From Persicobacter psychrovividus (GTDB lineage: Bacteria; Bacteroidota; Bacteroidia; Cytophagales; Cyclobacteriaceae): a stretch of 64,000 nucleotides of DNA. The stretch is taken from the NCBI RefSeq assembly GCF_036492425.1, contig NZ_AP025293.1, positions 496,001 through 560,000 on the forward strand, in the 5' to 3' direction. Of the stretch, positions 38,144 to 47,527 are shown in pieces. Position 1 is the first letter of the stretch; each line of letters begins with the position of its first letter. The notes beneath the pieces are model-generated. The model made no database searches. It saw only the letters and a program-made list of their open reading frames with translations, and was not told where the DNA came from. A program made the position numbers and the translations under genes.

Positions 38144-38530
38144 ACGTGTTTATTTTGGGTTAGTAAATTGGTATGAAAAAATATAGACCATGTGTCTGCC
38201 CCGTTTCTATCCAATTATAAAAACGGAGCAATCAATTGAATCATTTTGATGACCCTTACCCAAATTATGATTTTTGCATTAAAAGTGTAGTTTTTATTTA
38301 TTCAAACAAATAAGAAGATCGATATTTTGAAAATTTAACACTAAATCTCTAAGGATAAATATTTTAAGATAAAAAAAGGGACCCGAAGGCCCCCTCTAAA
38401 TACTAAAAAAGATGATATTTTTTAACGCATCACATTTTCAATAATAAGGAAACGATGTGCTCAAGACCTCGCTTCATCACTACTGCATGCATTCCTATAT
38501 TTGTCAGGAATTGTAAACTTCAATGCGCAC
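38144..38530. other. Upstream region of the 1370-aa gene
   Basis: 387 bases, AT-rich next to the 1370-aa start, with the GH92 terminator at 38371-38396. No gene seen. Confidence 0.5.
38371..38396 (-). terminator. Terminator of the GH92 gene
   Basis: On the minus strand AGGGGGCC, tetraloop TTCG, GGTCCCT, then seven T. One bulge in the stem. A TTCG loop and T-run are typical of intrinsic terminators. It lies about 135 bp past the GH92 stop. Confidence 0.8.
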
Positions 38531-40789
38531 TTACAGGCTCGACCGCTTCTCATACTTCAAACCGCCACCCTTCAGCAACGCCTGATGATCAACACTATAG
38601 CCATCTACAGGAGTACCATCGGCAAATTCCACACGGTTGAAATATCGACCCACTTCTGCGGATTTTTCTATCACCAGCGTTTTTCCTCCATATACATAAT
38701 CAGGCAATTTGATCGTCGCCTTCTTAAATTTAGGGGTAGATAATTGATAGGTCGGAATACCCGGTGCATCAGGGAAAATTCCCAAATCAGCAAATACCAA
38801 CCAGGCACTCAATGTTCCGGCATCATCATTACCTGGGATTCCATTGTGCGCATTGAAGAAATTTTTCTCCGCCACTTCGCGTACATATTGTTGAGTACTG
38901 CGCTCCTGCCCATTGATGTAATTGAAAAGGAAAGGAAAGGTAATGTCTGGCTCGTTGGTCATATCAAAATGCTTTTCACTGAACATTTGATGAAGCTTAC
39001 TGGCGAAAACCTCTTCACCCATAATCTGCTGCAAGGTATCCATAGCATGCGGCACAAAAAATGCATACTGCCAGGCATTCCCCTCTACATAACCTGGTCC
39101 GCCACTTTTTTTCCAGCGCACATCCCAAAAACGATCCAGCGGATTATAGGGCGTCAGCCAACTGCCATCTTTATTTTTAGGCCGGAAGAAGGTGGTCTCA
39201 CGGTCATATAAATTAACAAACGAATGGCTTTGCTTATAGAACTGCTGATAGAGCTCCTCTTTCCCCAGGGCTTTAGCCACCTGCGCAATCCCAAAATCAG
39301 AAAAGTTATATTCCAGGGTCGTAGAAACCGGTCCCCATACGATACCATTGGTAAAGCTGAAATCCTTCCGGTCGCCCCCACGGTCATCCATTGGCAAATA
39401 GCCCAAATCAAGGTAATATTTAATTCCTGGGCGAATAGGGTTGTTCTCGCGGGTAGTGGCTGATTTAACCATCCCCTCAAGTGCTGTCTCAACATCAAAA
39501 TCCGTAATTCCTTTCATATACGTATCGGCGATGACAGGCAAAGCCGGATCGCCCACCATACAGTAGGTGTCGTAGCCAAACAATTCCCACTTAGGAATCC
39601 AGCCCCAGGCCTTGTACATTTCCACCAGTGAGATCGTCATGTCACGTTGTTCCTCAGGGTACACCAAAGCCAGTAAAGGATGCACTGTCCGGTAAGTGTC
39701 CCATAGCGAATAAGTGCTGTAACGGGTGTACTTGCCCTCGGTATTACCGACCTTGTTCACCTCACGATCAGGGTAATCACCATTGACGTCATTAATCACC
39801 TGTGGCAATAAAATGGAATGGTAAAGCGCCGTGTAAAACACGGTTCTGTCATTAACAGCCCCACCCTCGATATCAATTCGGCCAAGCATTTTGTTCCATT
39901 GTTCTCCAACTGCTGCCTTAATGTCCTCAAAAGCCAGCGCCTTCTGCTCCGCTTTCAGGTTTGCCAAAGCATTTTCCGCAGACACAAACGAGATACCAAT
40001 CTTCACTTCCACTTCCTTGTCCTGCTTAGGATCAAAAGTAAATAAAGCCCCAGCTTTGGCGCCCTCCACCATTTCTTTATCCACAGCTTGTGCTTCTTCC
40101 ACCAACTGCAAAGATGAAGGCTGTCCTTCAACCTGCAAGGCGTAAAAAATCTTGGTCTGCTTATTTACGCCACAAAATTCGCCATCAACCTGGTAGCCCA
40201 CAATGGTTTGACCGGCCAGCTTCTTCGCTTCCCCAGTTTTGATATGGCTAAGGTTACTACCCAAATCGAGAAATATGTTGAGTGGCTCGGAATCATCAGC
40301 AGCCGTAAATTTAAATCGGGTGGTTCGGGTGGTTACCGTCATTTCTGCCTCCACACGATGGTCAATCAGCTGAACCCCGTAATACCCAGGATAAGTCTTT
40401 TCCTGATCGTAGCTGCTCTTGAAGCTGTCCACCGACCAGTTGAAATCTCCCCTCGAAACACGGATCGGAATACTCCCCGCCACTGGGCAGCCAATCCCTG
40501 AAAGGTTGACAGAAGCGAAGCTGTAAATAAATGGATTCCCATACTCGTAAATCGCCGGATTGTCGGTGCGGCTCCTGAAATCTTTGTTGTGTGGTGCGGC
40601 GGCAGTCATCCCCCAAGGCGACATTGCCCCCGGATGCGTATTGCCCTCATTGGAGGTTCCAATAAATGGGTTGACCATCTGCCCGTAATCCACTTTGGCC
40701 TGCTCAACTACCGTTTCTTTTTGGGGCTTCTGACAGGAAATCCCGAGAAGGGTGAGCATAAAAAATAAGTAAATAGAATGTTTGAACAT
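38531..40789 (-). CDS. GH92 alpha-mannosidase lipoprotein
   Basis: 752 aa. Lipobox LLGISC (Cys19). The GH92 N-terminal signature is VNPFIGTSNEGNTHPGA (about 41-57). The likely acid is Glu569 in YVEGNAWQY, and GIPGNDDAGTLSAW (about 645-660) holds the Asp pair that supplies the general base region in this calcium-dependent, inverting family. GH92 enzymes remove alpha-linked mannose from glycans and act in the periplasm or on the outer membrane. Mature length fits single-domain GH92. It implies mannose in the target glycan or in host glycoproteins. Confidence 0.94.
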   Translation of the reverse strand: MFKHSIYLFFMLTLLGISCQKPQKETVVEQAKVDYGQMVNPFIGTSNEGNTHPGAMSPWGMTAAAPHNKDFRSRTDNPAIYEYGNPFIYSFASVNLSGIGCPVAGSIPIRVSRGDFNWSVDSFKSSYDQEKTYPGYYGVQLIDHRVEAEMTVTTRTTRFKFTAADDSEPLNIFLDLGSNLSHIKTGEAKKLAGQTIVGYQVDGEFCGVNKQTKIFYALQVEGQPSSLQLVEEAQAVDKEMVEGAKAGALFTFDPKQDKEVEVKIGISFVSAENALANLKAEQKALAFEDIKAAVGEQWNKMLGRIDIEGGAVNDRTVFYTALYHSILLPQVINDVNGDYPDREVNKVGNTEGKYTRYSTYSLWDTYRTVHPLLALVYPEEQRDMTISLVEMYKAWGWIPKWELFGYDTYCMVGDPALPVIADTYMKGITDFDVETALEGMVKSATTRENNPIRPGIKYYLDLGYLPMDDRGGDRKDFSFTNGIVWGPVSTTLEYNFSDFGIAQVAKALGKEELYQQFYKQSHSFVNLYDRETTFFRPKNKDGSWLTPYNPLDRFWDVRWKKSGGPGYVEGNAWQYAFFVPHAMDTLQQIMGEEVFASKLHQMFSEKHFDMTNEPDITFPFLFNYINGQERSTQQYVREVAEKNFFNAHNGIPGNDDAGTLSAWLVFADLGIFPDAPGIPTYQLSTPKFKKATIKLPDYVYGGKTLVIEKSAEVGRYFNRVEFADGTPVDGYSVDHQALLKGGGLKYEKRSSL

Positions 40790-41143
40790 ATTAAAAAAAT
40801 TGAGTTTGATGTTTTTCTAAACCTACCTTTCGGCAGTACACTTTCAAGGTATTTAAATTAATAATCACTCTTCTCCTAATTGTTGCGATGGAGGAAAAAT
40901 CGAAGAAAAAAATTTAATCATGGTGATATAAATGTCTTTTCAAATCCATTCAAATGAACTGCCATATTGTACAAAATAATGACAAAAATATTCCACACCC
41001 CAAAAGGTTAACCCCTAACAAGCCACGGGTAGTGGACTGATAAACAGCTCTTCGGAAAAAGCTAAGAACCGACACTTTCTCTATTCATTTACCAAAAAGA
41101 CTGTTAAATCATAAAACTAAAGGAAAAAAACCTCCATAGGAGT

Positions 41144-41169
41144 CCCACATTCGCATGCGAGGATGTGGG
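41144..41169. repeat. Nested palindrome
   Basis: Outer arms CCCACAT (41144-41150) and ATGTGGG (41163-41169) enclose the perfect inner palindrome TCGCATGCGA (41151-41160). No T-run follows. It may be a REP-like hairpin or a dimeric operator. Confidence 0.7.
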
Positions 41170-41215
41170 TTACCGATGCTATATCAAACAATATCGGCTT
41201 TTACGATCTCTCAAA

Positions 41216-41247
41216 TCAAAAAGTGCAAAGATGATGTCATTTTGTGC
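41216..41247 (+). promoter_or_regulatory. Putative AraC-type operator upstream of the aldolase gene
   Basis: Direct repeat TCAAAAAGTGC (41216) and TCATTTTGTGC (41237), 21 bp apart, ending 66 bp before the start codon. Two-turn spacing is usual for AraC/RhaS half-sites. The second half-site closely matches TCATTTTATGC upstream of lutA, also in a 21-bp pair. Confidence 0.55.
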
Positions 41248-41313
41248 CTTTACAATCCCTCTACTTATTTCAAACTTAGATGCAGAAACCAATCACTAAA
41301 ACCAACATAAACC

Positions 41314-43410
41314 ATGAGTGTTAAAACTTTTAAGCACGTTGATTACCTTTGGGATGATGCTAAAGCAGCATCGATGGAAGGCAACGAAGTCGAATTATTT
41401 TTATATCGTTCAAATATATTAGGTGCTGACCTACGCATCACCAATTACGGTGGCGGAAACACAAGCTGTAAAACGATCGAAAAAGATCCTTTGACAGGTG
41501 AAGAAGTGGAAGTAATGTGGGTGAAGGGTTCAGGTGGCGACATCGGAACACTGACGCGTCAGGGAATCGCAGGATTGTACACTGACCGCCTTCGCGACCT
41601 GAAAAAAGTATATCGTGGTATTGAGCACGAAGATGAAATGGTGGCCTTGTTTAACCACTGTATTTTTGACCTCGACAGCCGTGCCCCTTCTATTGATACT
41701 CCTTTGCATGGTTTATTGCCATTTAAGCATATTGACCACCTCCACCCTGATGCCCTGATTGCCATTGCCGCTGCTGAAGACAGCGAAGCGATCACTAAAG
41801 AAATCTGGGGAGACACCATGGGATGGGTGCCTTGGCAACGTCCTGGTTTCGATTTAGGATTGCAGTTAGAGCAGTGCCTGGAGAAAAATCCAAACATCCG
41901 TGGTATTGTATTGGGTAGCCACGGGGTATTCACCTGGGGAGATACTTCTTACGAATCATACATCAACTCTTTGGAGGTGATTGAAGCCGCTTCGGCGTAT
42001 ATTGAAGAGCATGTGGGCAAAAAAGGCCCTGTTTTTGGTGGGCAGTGCATCACAAGCCTTGATCCTGCAAACCGTCAGGCACAGGCCGCAAAAATTGCCC
42101 CGGTATTGCGTGGGTTATGTTCAAGCGAGCAGCCTATGATCGGTCATTTTACAGATGATGAGCGCGTACTGGAATTCATCAACAGTAAAGATATCGACAA
42201 GCTTGCCCCTATGGGTACTTCTTGTCCGGATCACTTCTTGCGTACAAAAATTCAGCCTTTGGTATTGACCCTGAAGCCTGAAGAAAATTTGGATGGCAAA
42301 GGACTGGTAGAAAAATTAACGCCTGCTTTTGAGCAGTACCGTGAGGAGTACACCGCCTATTATGAAAACTGCAAGCACGATAACAGCCCGGCGATCCGTG
42401 ATGCCAACCCGGTCATTATCCTTTACCCTGGTGTGGGGATGTTCAGTTTTGCAAAAAACAAACAGACCGCTCGTGTGGCTTCGGAATTTTACATCAATGC
42501 CATCAACGTAATGAAAGGTGCTGAGGCAATCTCAAGCTACACTTCATTGCCGCGTCAGGAGGCTTTTGATATTGAGTACTGGCTATTGGAAGAAGCAAAG
42601 CTTCAGCGTATGCCAAAAGAGCAGCCATTATCACGCAAAGTAGCCCTGATTACGGGTGCTGCGGGCGGTATTGGAAAAGCTATTGCGGATAAATTAGCCG
42701 CAGAAGGTGCCAATGTCGTGATCACAGATATTTCTGAAGATAACCTGGCCACTGCCGTAGCAACTTACAAAAAGGATGTCGCTACCAGCGCGCTTTGTAA
42801 TGTTACTGATGAGGCTTCTATCCGCGAAGCATTTGATGCTGCCTGTCTGGAATTTGGCGGGGTGGACATCATTGTTCATTCAGCAGGTCTGGCGATCAGT
42901 AAGCCGTTGGCGGAAACAACACAAAAAGACTGGGATATCCTTCAGGACGTTTTGGTAAAGGGACAGTTCCTGATGGCACAAGTTGGTGTTGAAGTGCTGA
43001 GAAAGCAAAACCTCGGTGGTAATATTGTCAATATCGCCTCGAAAAACGGATTGGTTTCCGGACCTAATAATGTGGCTTACGGAACTGCAAAAGCAGCTCA
43101 GCAACACATGACCCGACTGTTAGCTGCGGAATTGGGCGGAGAAAAAATCCGTGTCAATACTGTAAATCCTGACGGCGTAATCGTCGGAAGTAAAATCTGG
43201 GAAGGCAAGTGGGCTGAAGGCCGTGCCAAAGCTTACGGCATTAAAGTCGAAGACCTGCCTGCACACTATGCTAAGCGTAACCTGATGAATGAAATTATTC
43301 TTCCTCAGGATATTGCCAATGGCGTTTTTGCTTTGGTGGCTGTTTTGGATAAAAGCACTGGAAGCATTGTAAATGTAGATGGCGGAATGGCCAATGCCTT
43401 TGTGAGATAA
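41314..43410 (+). CDS. Bifunctional rhamnulose-1-phosphate aldolase / L-lactaldehyde dehydrogenase
   Basis: 698 aa, the full length of this fusion family. Residues about 1-430 are a class II aldolase domain with metal-site His residues (HIDHLHPDALIA, about 138-149; LGSHGVFTWG, about 207-216). Residues about 440-698 are a short-chain dehydrogenase with the Rossmann motif LITGAAGGIGKAIA (about 444-457) and the catalytic YGTAK (about 588-592). It would split L-rhamnulose-1-phosphate to DHAP and L-lactaldehyde and oxidise the latter to lactate in the cytoplasm. Other deoxysugar phosphates are possible. No isomerase or kinase gene for rhamnose is in the window. Single-gene unit with its own terminator. 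Confidence 0.93.
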   Translation: MSVKTFKHVDYLWDDAKAASMEGNEVELFLYRSNILGADLRITNYGGGNTSCKTIEKDPLTGEEVEVMWVKGSGGDIGTLTRQGIAGLYTDRLRDLKKVYRGIEHEDEMVALFNHCIFDLDSRAPSIDTPLHGLLPFKHIDHLHPDALIAIAAAEDSEAITKEIWGDTMGWVPWQRPGFDLGLQLEQCLEKNPNIRGIVLGSHGVFTWGDTSYESYINSLEVIEAASAYIEEHVGKKGPVFGGQCITSLDPANRQAQAAKIAPVLRGLCSSEQPMIGHFTDDERVLEFINSKDIDKLAPMGTSCPDHFLRTKIQPLVLTLKPEENLDGKGLVEKLTPAFEQYREEYTAYYENCKHDNSPAIRDANPVIILYPGVGMFSFAKNKQTARVASEFYINAINVMKGAEAISSYTSLPRQEAFDIEYWLLEEAKLQRMPKEQPLSRKVALITGAAGGIGKAIADKLAAEGANVVITDISEDNLATAVATYKKDVATSALCNVTDEASIREAFDAACLEFGGVDIIVHSAGLAISKPLAETTQKDWDILQDVLVKGQFLMAQVGVEVLRKQNLGGNIVNIASKNGLVSGPNNVAYGTAKAAQQHMTRLLAAELGGEKIRVNTVNPDGVIVGSKIWEGKWAEGRAKAYGIKVEDLPAHYAKRNLMNEIILPQDIANGVFALVAVLDKSTGSIVNVDGGMANAFVR

Positions 43411-43427
43411 ACCCTCAAAAAATAATG

Positions 43428-43465
43428 AAAGGCGGTTCTTTTAATAAGGAACCGCCTTTTTTATT
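43428..43465 (+). terminator. Intrinsic terminator of the aldolase gene
   Basis: Stem AAAGGCGGTTC (43428-43438) with GAACCGCCTTT (43449-43459), then TTTT. 18 bp past the stop. The rest of the gap up to 43751 holds nothing recognisable. Confidence 0.95.
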
Positions 43466-43751
43466 GAAAATTATGGATCGAGGCGAAATGATCAGCATGA
43501 CTTCAGGTTTCATTCCATTGAAATCTACCTCCGACCTTTATATACACTATAAACACCATCAAAAAATGCAAAAAAGCATTTCCAACAGGCGGACTTAAAA
43601 GCGTTATTTACAACGGCTTGCTGACGGCTTGAACTACCGCAGCGACCGAATTTCTGCTTGTATTTTTTAGTCCACAAAGGAATGGGATCAAAAGGATTTT
43701 TTGAAGTTTCAATCTTTCAGTTCACGTTTGTTCACCGCTGACCGCCATTAA

Positions 43752-44612
43752 TCACCCTTTAAAAGCCTTCGGACTCACCCCTGTTTTAGATTTAAACAGG
43801 CGGGAAAAATAATAAATGGAGGAAAAGCCCAACTGATAAGCGACCTCCTTCACCTGATAATCCGTGCTCAGCAACATCTCCTTGGCTTTCAGAATCTTAA
43901 AATTCAGGTAATACTGATGTGGCGAAAAGCCCGTGTAGTCTTTGAACAGCTTTCGGAAAAAGGAATAAGACATGCCCCGCTCCTTACAGAAACCTTTCAA
44001 ATCCTCCTCCTCATACTGGTCACTTTGTATAAATATTTTGGCCTGATCTACAATCCGTTTGGTACGGTCAAAGTCACCGGTTTTCTTGCGCTCCCGCTTT
44101 ATTAAGTGTCCGACAAACTGCATTAAAAGGCCACTGGCAATCTGCTGAAAAGCCACCGATTCCATCTTCGCGATGTCCATCAAACTATCGAGCAAATGCT
44201 GTAATGTAAAGGAAGTTCCTGAGTTAAAATAAAACTGATCTTCCAGTATTGAATGCGCCAAAAATCGCGAAGCAAATTCTCCACTGAAACCCACAAAATA
44301 CTCCTCCCAACCGACGGATTTATCCGGACGATAACGGTGCCAAATATTTGGTGGAATGACCATTACCCCGCCCTCAGTAACATTTATCGTGCGGTCTTCA
44401 ATCTCAAGCACCCCACTGCCACGGGCAATATACAATACCTGATACTCCGTTAGTTTCCGCCCCTTTTCCCAGGAAAAATAATAGCCCAAAGGGTGCTGCG
44501 GATCCGGGTAAACCATCTCCGGTGCCACCGTTCCATGCCCAACACTGGAAATGAATATTCCGAGCCGCTCATCGTCAGCACTTGGTAATAAATATTTGAA
44601 AAAATCTTCCAT
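43752..44612 (-). CDS. AraC/RhaS-like transcriptional regulator
   Basis: 286 aa. N-terminal cupin sensor domain (about 1-150; GVMVIPPNIWHRYRPD) and C-terminal double helix-turn-helix (about 185-286; FFRKLFKDYTGFSPHQYYLNFKILKAKEMLL, where only part is the motif, then VKEVAYQLGFSSIYYFSRLFK). Soluble, with sugar-sensing cupin type. It is divergent from lutABC and close to the rhamnulose aldolase gene, with similar direct repeats upstream of both, so it is the best candidate activator of aldolase and lut genes and of itself. Confidence 0.9.
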   Translation of the reverse strand: MEDFFKYLLPSADDERLGIFISSVGHGTVAPEMVYPDPQHPLGYYFSWEKGRKLTEYQVLYIARGSGVLEIEDRTINVTEGGVMVIPPNIWHRYRPDKSVGWEEYFVGFSGEFASRFLAHSILEDQFYFNSGTSFTLQHLLDSLMDIAKMESVAFQQIASGLLMQFVGHLIKRERKKTGDFDRTKRIVDQAKIFIQSDQYEEEDLKGFCKERGMSYSFFRKLFKDYTGFSPHQYYLNFKILKAKEMLLSTDYQVKEVAYQLGFSSIYYFSRLFKSKTGVSPKAFKG

Positions 44613-44701
44613 TGCTCCTAAAAATAAAAAGTCATAAGTACGCTTCGCCGTGAGCCCAACGAAAACAATAAGAAGTTACACCAATATTTAAGCAATAAAA
44701 A

Positions 44702-44733
44702 TCATTTTATGCAAAAAGAATCCCATTTTATGA
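44702..44733 (+). promoter_or_regulatory. Putative AraC-type operator, regulator / lutA region
   Basis: Direct repeat TCATTTTATGC (44702-44712) and CCATTTTATGA (44723-44733), core CATTTTATG identical, 21 bp apart. It is 91 bp before lutA and 90 bp from the divergent araC gene. Confidence 0.55.
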
Positions 44734-44823
44734 ATTTACTTCCCCAATAAATATTCCCTTCTTGTTATGTTCATTTTTTAGTGTCGTATGTGCTATCGGC
44801 ACCAAACCGAAATCCCTTTATTT

Positions 44824-45600
44824 ATGAAAGTAGGATTATTTATCCCTTGCTACGTGGACCAATTTTATCCACAGGTAGGCAAGGCCACCTTCAGATTACT
44901 CCAACACTTCGGAATGCAGGTCAGTGTGCCATTGCAACAAACCTGCTGCGGCCAACCGATGGCCAACTCAGGCTTTGAATGTGAATCCGTTAAAACCCTT
45001 CAGCATCAATTTTCCCTTTTTGCTGACTGTGAATATATCGTCGCTCCTTCCGCAAGCTGCATTATGCATATTCGGGAGATGGGCGAAAAAGACTACCTTT
45101 CCCCTGAAGACAAAGCCATTGCGCACCGCTTTTTGGACTTTACCGAATTTATGCACCGCTTCAAACTCATCGACCAATACGAGGGCCAATCGCAGGCCAA
45201 AGTGGTCCTGCACAAAAGCTGCCATGGACTCAGAGGAATGGGGCTCGGGCAATGCTCGGAATCAATGACCCCCGCCGATAACCTGCAGCTTGAACTGCTC
45301 AAAAAAGTGGAGGGCATCCAGATGATCACCCCGAACAGAGCCGACGAATGTTGTGGCTTCGGTGGAACTTTTGCCGTTTCCGAGGAAGCAATTTCAGTGC
45401 GTATGGGCCGTGACCGCCTTCAGGATTATATCTCTTCTGGCGCTGAAATCATCACCTCCGGGGATATGTCCTGCATGATGCACCTCGAAGGGATTATCAA
45501 GCGGGAAAAGCTGCCGGTAAAGGTGAAGCACCTTGCCGAGATTTTGTTTGAGTCTGTTCACCTTCACAAAAAACAAGCACAGCATGTCGCAAGTTATTGA
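44824..45600 (+). CDS. lutA: L-lactate oxidation subunit LutA (CCG-domain protein)
   Basis: 258 aa from MKVGLFIPCYVDQFYP; the upstream start at 44788 adds 12 residues that do not fit the family. Two CCG domains are visible: CYVDQ...TCCGQPMANSGFE (Cys about 10 and 42-43) and SCHGLRGMG...ECCGFGGTFAV (about 140 and 180). These bind Fe-S or related cofactors. With LutB and LutC it oxidises L-lactate to pyruvate in the cytoplasm. Its last 17 bp overlap lutB. The lactate would come from the aldolase/dehydrogenase pathway encoded 1.4 kb upstream. Confidence 0.93.
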   Translation: MKVGLFIPCYVDQFYPQVGKATFRLLQHFGMQVSVPLQQTCCGQPMANSGFECESVKTLQHQFSLFADCEYIVAPSASCIMHIREMGEKDYLSPEDKAIAHRFLDFTEFMHRFKLIDQYEGQSQAKVVLHKSCHGLRGMGLGQCSESMTPADNLQLELLKKVEGIQMITPNRADECCGFGGTFAVSEEAISVRMGRDRLQDYISSGAEIITSGDMSCMMHLEGIIKREKLPVKVKHLAEILFESVHLHKKQAQHVASY

Positions 45601-46966
45601 TCACCCAAAAAATGCCGCCATCTTTAATAAAGATGCCGAGCGCGTCAGTTGGCACGATAAAGCCCTGTGGCATGTGCGTGAGAAGCGCGATGTCTCTGCG
45701 GCAAGCATTCCCGAATGGGAAGAATTAAGGAGCCTTGCTTCGCAGATCAAAAAGCACACCCTCTCGAAGCTCGACCACTACCTGCTGGAATTTGAAGCCA
45801 AAGCTTCGGCCAATGGCATTAAAGTTCATTGGGCAGAGGACGCCGAGGCGCATAATCAAATTGTAGCTTCCATTCTGAAGGAAGCAAAGGCCACACAGGT
45901 GGTTAAAAGTAAGTCGATGCTGACCGAAGAATGTGGACTGAACCACCACCTCGAGGCTCAGGGAGTAAGCATTATCGATACCGACCTTGGAGAGCGTATT
46001 GTACAGCTTGCAGGAGAGCACCCCAGCCATATTGTGCTGCCTGCCATCCATAAAAAGAAAGAGGAAGTCAGTGCGCTGTTCCATGAAAAACTACAGACGG
46101 AAAAGGGGAATAATGACCCGGATTACCTGACAAAAGCAGCCCGGAAACACCTCCGTGAAAAGTTCATGAAGGCAGAAGCAGCCATTACAGGCGTGAATTT
46201 TGCCGTGGCGGAGACCGGTGGGTTTGTGGTCTGTACCAATGAAGGCAATGTGGATATGGGAACCAATATCGCACCGATTCATATTGCCTGTATGGGCATT
46301 GAAAAACTGATTCCTAAAATGGAACACCTTGGCGTATTTCTGCGGCTGCTTGCCCGTAGCGCCACCGGACAGGCCATTACCACTTACAGCTCGCATTTCC
46401 ATCGGCCGCGCAAGGGGCAGCAAATGCACCTGATTTTAGTGGACAATAAACGTACAGAACAACTCAACCGCCCTAAGTTTCGGGCATCGCTGAACTGTAT
46501 CCGCTGTGGTGCCTGCATGAATACCTGCCCTATCTACCGACGCAGTGGCGGCCACAGCTATGAACATATCATTCCTGGCCCTATCGGTTCTATATTATCA
46601 CCAGGAAAAGATTTAAAAAAATACAGCAGCCTGCCTTTCGCTTCTACACTTTGCGGTTCATGCAGCAATGTATGTCCTGTAAAAATCGATATCCATACCC
46701 AATTATATGAATGGCGACAAATTATTGGAAAGGAACAATCACTCAACAAGACCAAACGGAAGATTAATCAGTGGACGGGAACGTTAATGGCCAAGCCCAA
46801 GGCCTTTCATGGTTTTGGGAAAATTGCCAGAACTTCCCTGCGCATTTTACCGGATGCCCTGATTAACAACCCGCTGAATGTTTGGGGAAAGCAGCGGGAT
46901 TTACCTGAGGCACCCAAAGAAAGCTTCTTGGAATGGTACAAAAACAACGAACAACATGAGTCATAA
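45584..46966 (+). CDS. lutB: L-lactate oxidation iron-sulfur protein LutB
   Basis: 460 aa from MSQVIDHPKNAAIFNKDAE; an in-frame start at 45533 lies deep inside lutA. N-terminal LUD domain (about 60-290; NFAVAETGGFVVCTNEGN) and two 4Fe-4S motifs CIRCGACMNTCPIYR (about 305-319) and CGSCSNVCPVKIDIH (about 357-371), then a C-terminal tail. It passes electrons from lactate oxidation, with LutA and LutC. Overlaps lutA by 17 bp and lutC by 11 bp, so translation is coupled. Confidence 0.94.
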   Translation: MSQVIDHPKNAAIFNKDAERVSWHDKALWHVREKRDVSAASIPEWEELRSLASQIKKHTLSKLDHYLLEFEAKASANGIKVHWAEDAEAHNQIVASILKEAKATQVVKSKSMLTEECGLNHHLEAQGVSIIDTDLGERIVQLAGEHPSHIVLPAIHKKKEEVSALFHEKLQTEKGNNDPDYLTKAARKHLREKFMKAEAAITGVNFAVAETGGFVVCTNEGNVDMGTNIAPIHIACMGIEKLIPKMEHLGVFLRLLARSATGQAITTYSSHFHRPRKGQQMHLILVDNKRTEQLNRPKFRASLNCIRCGACMNTCPIYRRSGGHSYEHIIPGPIGSILSPGKDLKKYSSLPFASTLCGSCSNVCPVKIDIHTQLYEWRQIIGKEQSLNKTKRKINQWTGTLMAKPKAFHGFGKIARTSLRILPDALINNPLNVWGKQRDLPEAPKESFLEWYKNNEQHES

Positions 46967-47525
46967 AGCAGCAATCATCGACCGTATTCAATCCATCCAG
47001 TTGGAAGAGGCCCCATTGCCTGTTATTCCCCGCTTCAAATACCCTGAAGGTGAAACCATCAGTACTTTTGTGGCCATGGCGGAAAAAGCTGGCGCGCGGG
47101 TACTCTGTACCGAAAATGAAGCGCACACCTATGCGGTAATCAATGGGAAGGTTACTGGGCAGAAGCACTACTACTCGGCTTTTCATGACTCAAAACCACT
47201 ACAGGATGCCACGACTGAAGAGCTTGCCGAACTAACGGTAGCCATATATAAGGCACCGCTTGGCGTGGCAGAAAATGGGGCGGTTTGGATCGGCGAAGAT
47301 GCCCTGCCCCAGCGGGTAGGAATTGCCATTGTCGAGCAGCTGGTGATTGTGGTTAAAGTCGACAATATTGTATACAATATGCATGAAGCCTATCAAACCA
47401 TTGAACCACAGGCGCTCGGTTACGGCGTATTTGTTTCCGGGCCTTCCAAAACTGCGGATATAGAACAGTCGTTGGTGGTCGGTGCCCATGGTGCTTGTGG
47501 CTTGACGGTAATCGTAGAAAAATAA
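46956..47525 (+). CDS. lutC: L-lactate oxidation subunit LutC (LUD domain)
   Basis: 189 aa from MSHKAAIIDRIQSIQ, overlapping lutB by 11 bp. Single LUD domain with AENGAVWIGEDALPQRVGIA (about 100-120) and VSGPSKTADIEQSLVVGAHG (about 155-175), typical of LutC. Completes the lactate oxidation operon. It is convergent with the sigma gene, with only two bases between the stops, and no terminator is visible between them. Confidence 0.93.
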   Translation: MSHKAAIIDRIQSIQLEEAPLPVIPRFKYPEGETISTFVAMAEKAGARVLCTENEAHTYAVINGKVTGQKHYYSAFHDSKPLQDATTEELAELTVAIYKAPLGVAENGAVWIGEDALPQRVGIAIVEQLVIVVKVDNIVYNMHEAYQTIEPQALGYGVFVSGPSKTADIEQSLVVGAHGACGLTVIVEK

Positions 47526-47527
47526 AC

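Larger units (their letters stand above)
40790..41313. promoter_or_regulatory. Divergent intergenic region, GH92 / rhamnulose aldolase
   Basis: 524 bases with promoters for both genes. It carries TGTACAAAA (40968-40976), a long palindrome at 41144-41169 and a 21-bp-spaced direct repeat at 41216-41247. No coding region. Confidence 0.6.
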
